Below are positions 55,743-56,341 of a stretch of DNA of 56,341 nt, piece after piece. Both the position numbers and the translations under genes were made by a program. The notes beneath the pieces are model-generated. The model saw nothing but the letters and a program-made list of their open reading frames with translations. It made no database searches and was not told where the DNA came from. The DNA is taken from positions 1-56,341 of the forward strand of contig CAUJHR010000001.1 in assembly GCA_963205195.1 (NCBI GenBank), given 5' to 3'. Positions within the stretch are counted from its first letter, which is position 1. Each line of letters begins with the position of its first letter. Source of the DNA: Pseudomonadota bacterium (lineage in GTDB: Bacteria; Pseudomonadota; Alphaproteobacteria; Rickettsiales; SXRF01).

Positions 55743-55934
55743 CTATATCCCAATAATGCGGCTTATCAAAGAACCGGCAATAACATCAACAAGCAGAAAA
55801 AATGTGGAGGCAAGCACAACAACGACCAACACTGTAATGGTGGAAATCATGGTTTCCTTACGGCTTGGCCAAGTTACACGTTTCATTTCCTGACGCACTT
55901 CACGAACAAATTTAGCTGGATTCAGGGCGGTCAT
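55743..55934 (-). CDS. secE: Preprotein translocase subunit SecE
   Basis: The 63-residue single-span form of SecE found in alphaproteobacteria. The conserved amphipathic part is FVREVRQEMKRVTWPSRKET, followed by one membrane helix (VLVVVVLASTFFLLVDVIAG). It is part of the SecYEG channel in the inner membrane. The gene has its own promoter (55984-56011) downstream of tRNA-Trp and is followed by nusG. Confidence 0.97.
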   Translation of the reverse strand: MTALNPAKFVREVRQEMKRVTWPSRKETMISTITVLVVVVLASTFFLLVDVIAGSLISRIIGI

Positions 55935-55983
55935 CGTTTAGCGACTCTCTACTTAATTGTTAAAATATTGGGGGAGGACTGCA

Positions 55984-56011
55984 CTTATATAAGAAAACAA
56001 AACAATTTCAA
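55984..56011 (-). promoter_or_regulatory. Promoter of secE-nusG
   Basis: Read on the minus strand, -35 TTGAAA (56006-56011), 16 nt, then -10 TATAAG (55984-55989). The start would be near 55977, about 43 nt above the secE start. It lies between tRNA-Trp and secE. Confidence 0.6.
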
Positions 56012-56053
56012 GCGTTATTTTTAATACCAATAACTCCATGATTTACATTAAAA

Positions 56054-56129
56054 TGGCAGGGGCGACAAGATTCGAACTTGCGACCTGCGGTTTTGGAGAC
56101 CGCCGCTCTACCAGCTGAGCTACACCCCT
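56054..56129 (-). tRNA. tRNA-Trp (CCA)
   Basis: The 76-nt gene starts AGGGGTGTAGCTCAGCTGG on the minus strand. The anticodon loop CTCCAAA gives anticodon CCA, and the 3' end GCCA is encoded. The acceptor stem AGGGGTG pairs with CGCCCCT through one G-T pair. Its position between tuf and secE is the normal alphaproteobacterial order. Confidence 0.96.
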
Positions 56130-56131
56130 AT

Positions 56132-56194
56132 GTCAGTGGCCGGCGGTCAGTGGCAGCGGTCAGTAACCTGATCGCTGACCACTGACTGCTGACA
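56132..56194. repeat. Heptamer-built palindromic element after tuf
   Basis: Left arm heptamers: GTCAGTG (56132), GCCGGCG, GTCAGTG (56146), a six-base unit GCAGCG, GTCAGTA (56159). Right arm heptamers: TGATCGC (56169), TGACCAC (56176), TGACTGC (56183), TGACAAT (56190). The right arm is the reverse complement of a GTCAG-phased left arm, so it can form a long imperfect hairpin. It starts only about 6 nt beyond the tuf stop codon and ends before tRNA-Trp. It shares GTCAGCG and GATC blocks with the element at 48342. Confidence 0.65.
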
Positions 56195-56201
56195 ATAATT
56201 A

Positions 56202-56341
56202 CTACTCCACAATTTTAGCTACGACGCCAGCGCCGATGGTACGTCCGCCTTCGCGGATAGCGAAGCGCAGGCCTTCTTCCATAGCGATAGGTGAAATAAG
56301 CGTAGCTTCGATGCTTACGTTATCACCAGGCATGATCATTT
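56202..56341 (-). CDS. tuf: Elongation factor Tu, C-terminal end only
   Basis: The last 46 codons of EF-Tu, with the gene running off the right edge. The visible end reads [20 protein letters not shown], continuing [20 protein letters not shown] and ending AKIVE. This is the third (beta-barrel) domain of EF-Tu and its conserved C-terminus. Followed by the palindromic element and tRNA-Trp, so it is the tuf copy upstream of secE, as is usual in alphaproteobacteria that have two tuf genes. Confidence 0.97.
   Translation of the reverse strand, partial: MIMPGDNVSIEATLISPIAMEEGLRFAIREGGRTIGAGVVAKIVE

Overview
The window is a stretch of alphaproteobacterial chromosome. The evidence is the gene order tuf-trnW-secE-nusG-rplKAJL-rpoBC, a secondary RNA-processing and NDUFAF5-like/comF neighbourhood, a class I PHA synthase, a PmtA-like methyltransferase and an initiator tRNA of alphaproteobacterial type. 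Most of it is AT-rich (about 40% G+C by eye) and very compact. I cannot name the genus from the sequence alone.

Region 1-1797 differs: it is visibly more GC-rich and carries a partial replication/primase-type gene, a CHC2-like primase N-terminal domain gene, an AlpA-type helix-turn-helix gene and an unknown 278-codon gene. It stops exactly at the 3' end of tRNA-fMet (1798-1874, minus strand). This looks like one end of an integrated element using the tRNA 3' end as attachment site; its integrase would lie outside the window.

Region 2.1-12.4 kb holds a dicarboxylate/amino-acid:cation symporter, a soluble lytic transglycosylase, a methyltransferase and a six-gene minus-strand run radA-cvpA-purF-SDR-murJ-cutA. 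Region 12.5-21.3 kb has a lone type IV pilin-like gene, the N-terminal half of methionine synthase (homocysteine and folate modules), a lipoprotein-aminotransferase-homoserine dehydrogenase operon and phaC. Region 21.3-30.6 kb has a minus-strand run secretin - ABC-2-like permease - TPR-like protein - ygfZ - yqgE, then an RND efflux adaptor and pump. Region 30.6-38.6 kb has an NDUFAF5-like methyltransferase, a PEP-carboxylase homologue whose catalytic loop is lost, comF, and SCO1-gmk-metH C-terminal half (cobalamin and reactivation modules), so MetH is encoded in two pieces about 20 kb apart. Region 38.7-44.1 kb has an unknown protein, a PmtA-like methyltransferase, a secreted creatininase-family protein, nth, an orphan TAXI receptor, a diguanylate cyclase and rlmB. 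Region 44.1-56.3 kb is the rpoC-rpoB-rplLJAK-nusG-secE-trnW-tuf core, read on the minus strand.

Two patterns run through the window. Every convergent gene pair (eight of eight) has at most 16 bp between stop codons, or overlaps, leaving no room for intrinsic terminators. Conversely, the stop codons of rpoC, rpoB and tuf are each followed within about 15 nt by a palindromic element built from heptamers, and rplL is followed by a strong GC hairpin. I found no CRISPR array, no transposase, no rRNA and no recognisable defence system. The best candidates for something undescribed are the heptamer-built palindromes, the inactive-looking PEP-carboxylase homologue and the unknown gene beside the tRNA attachment site.
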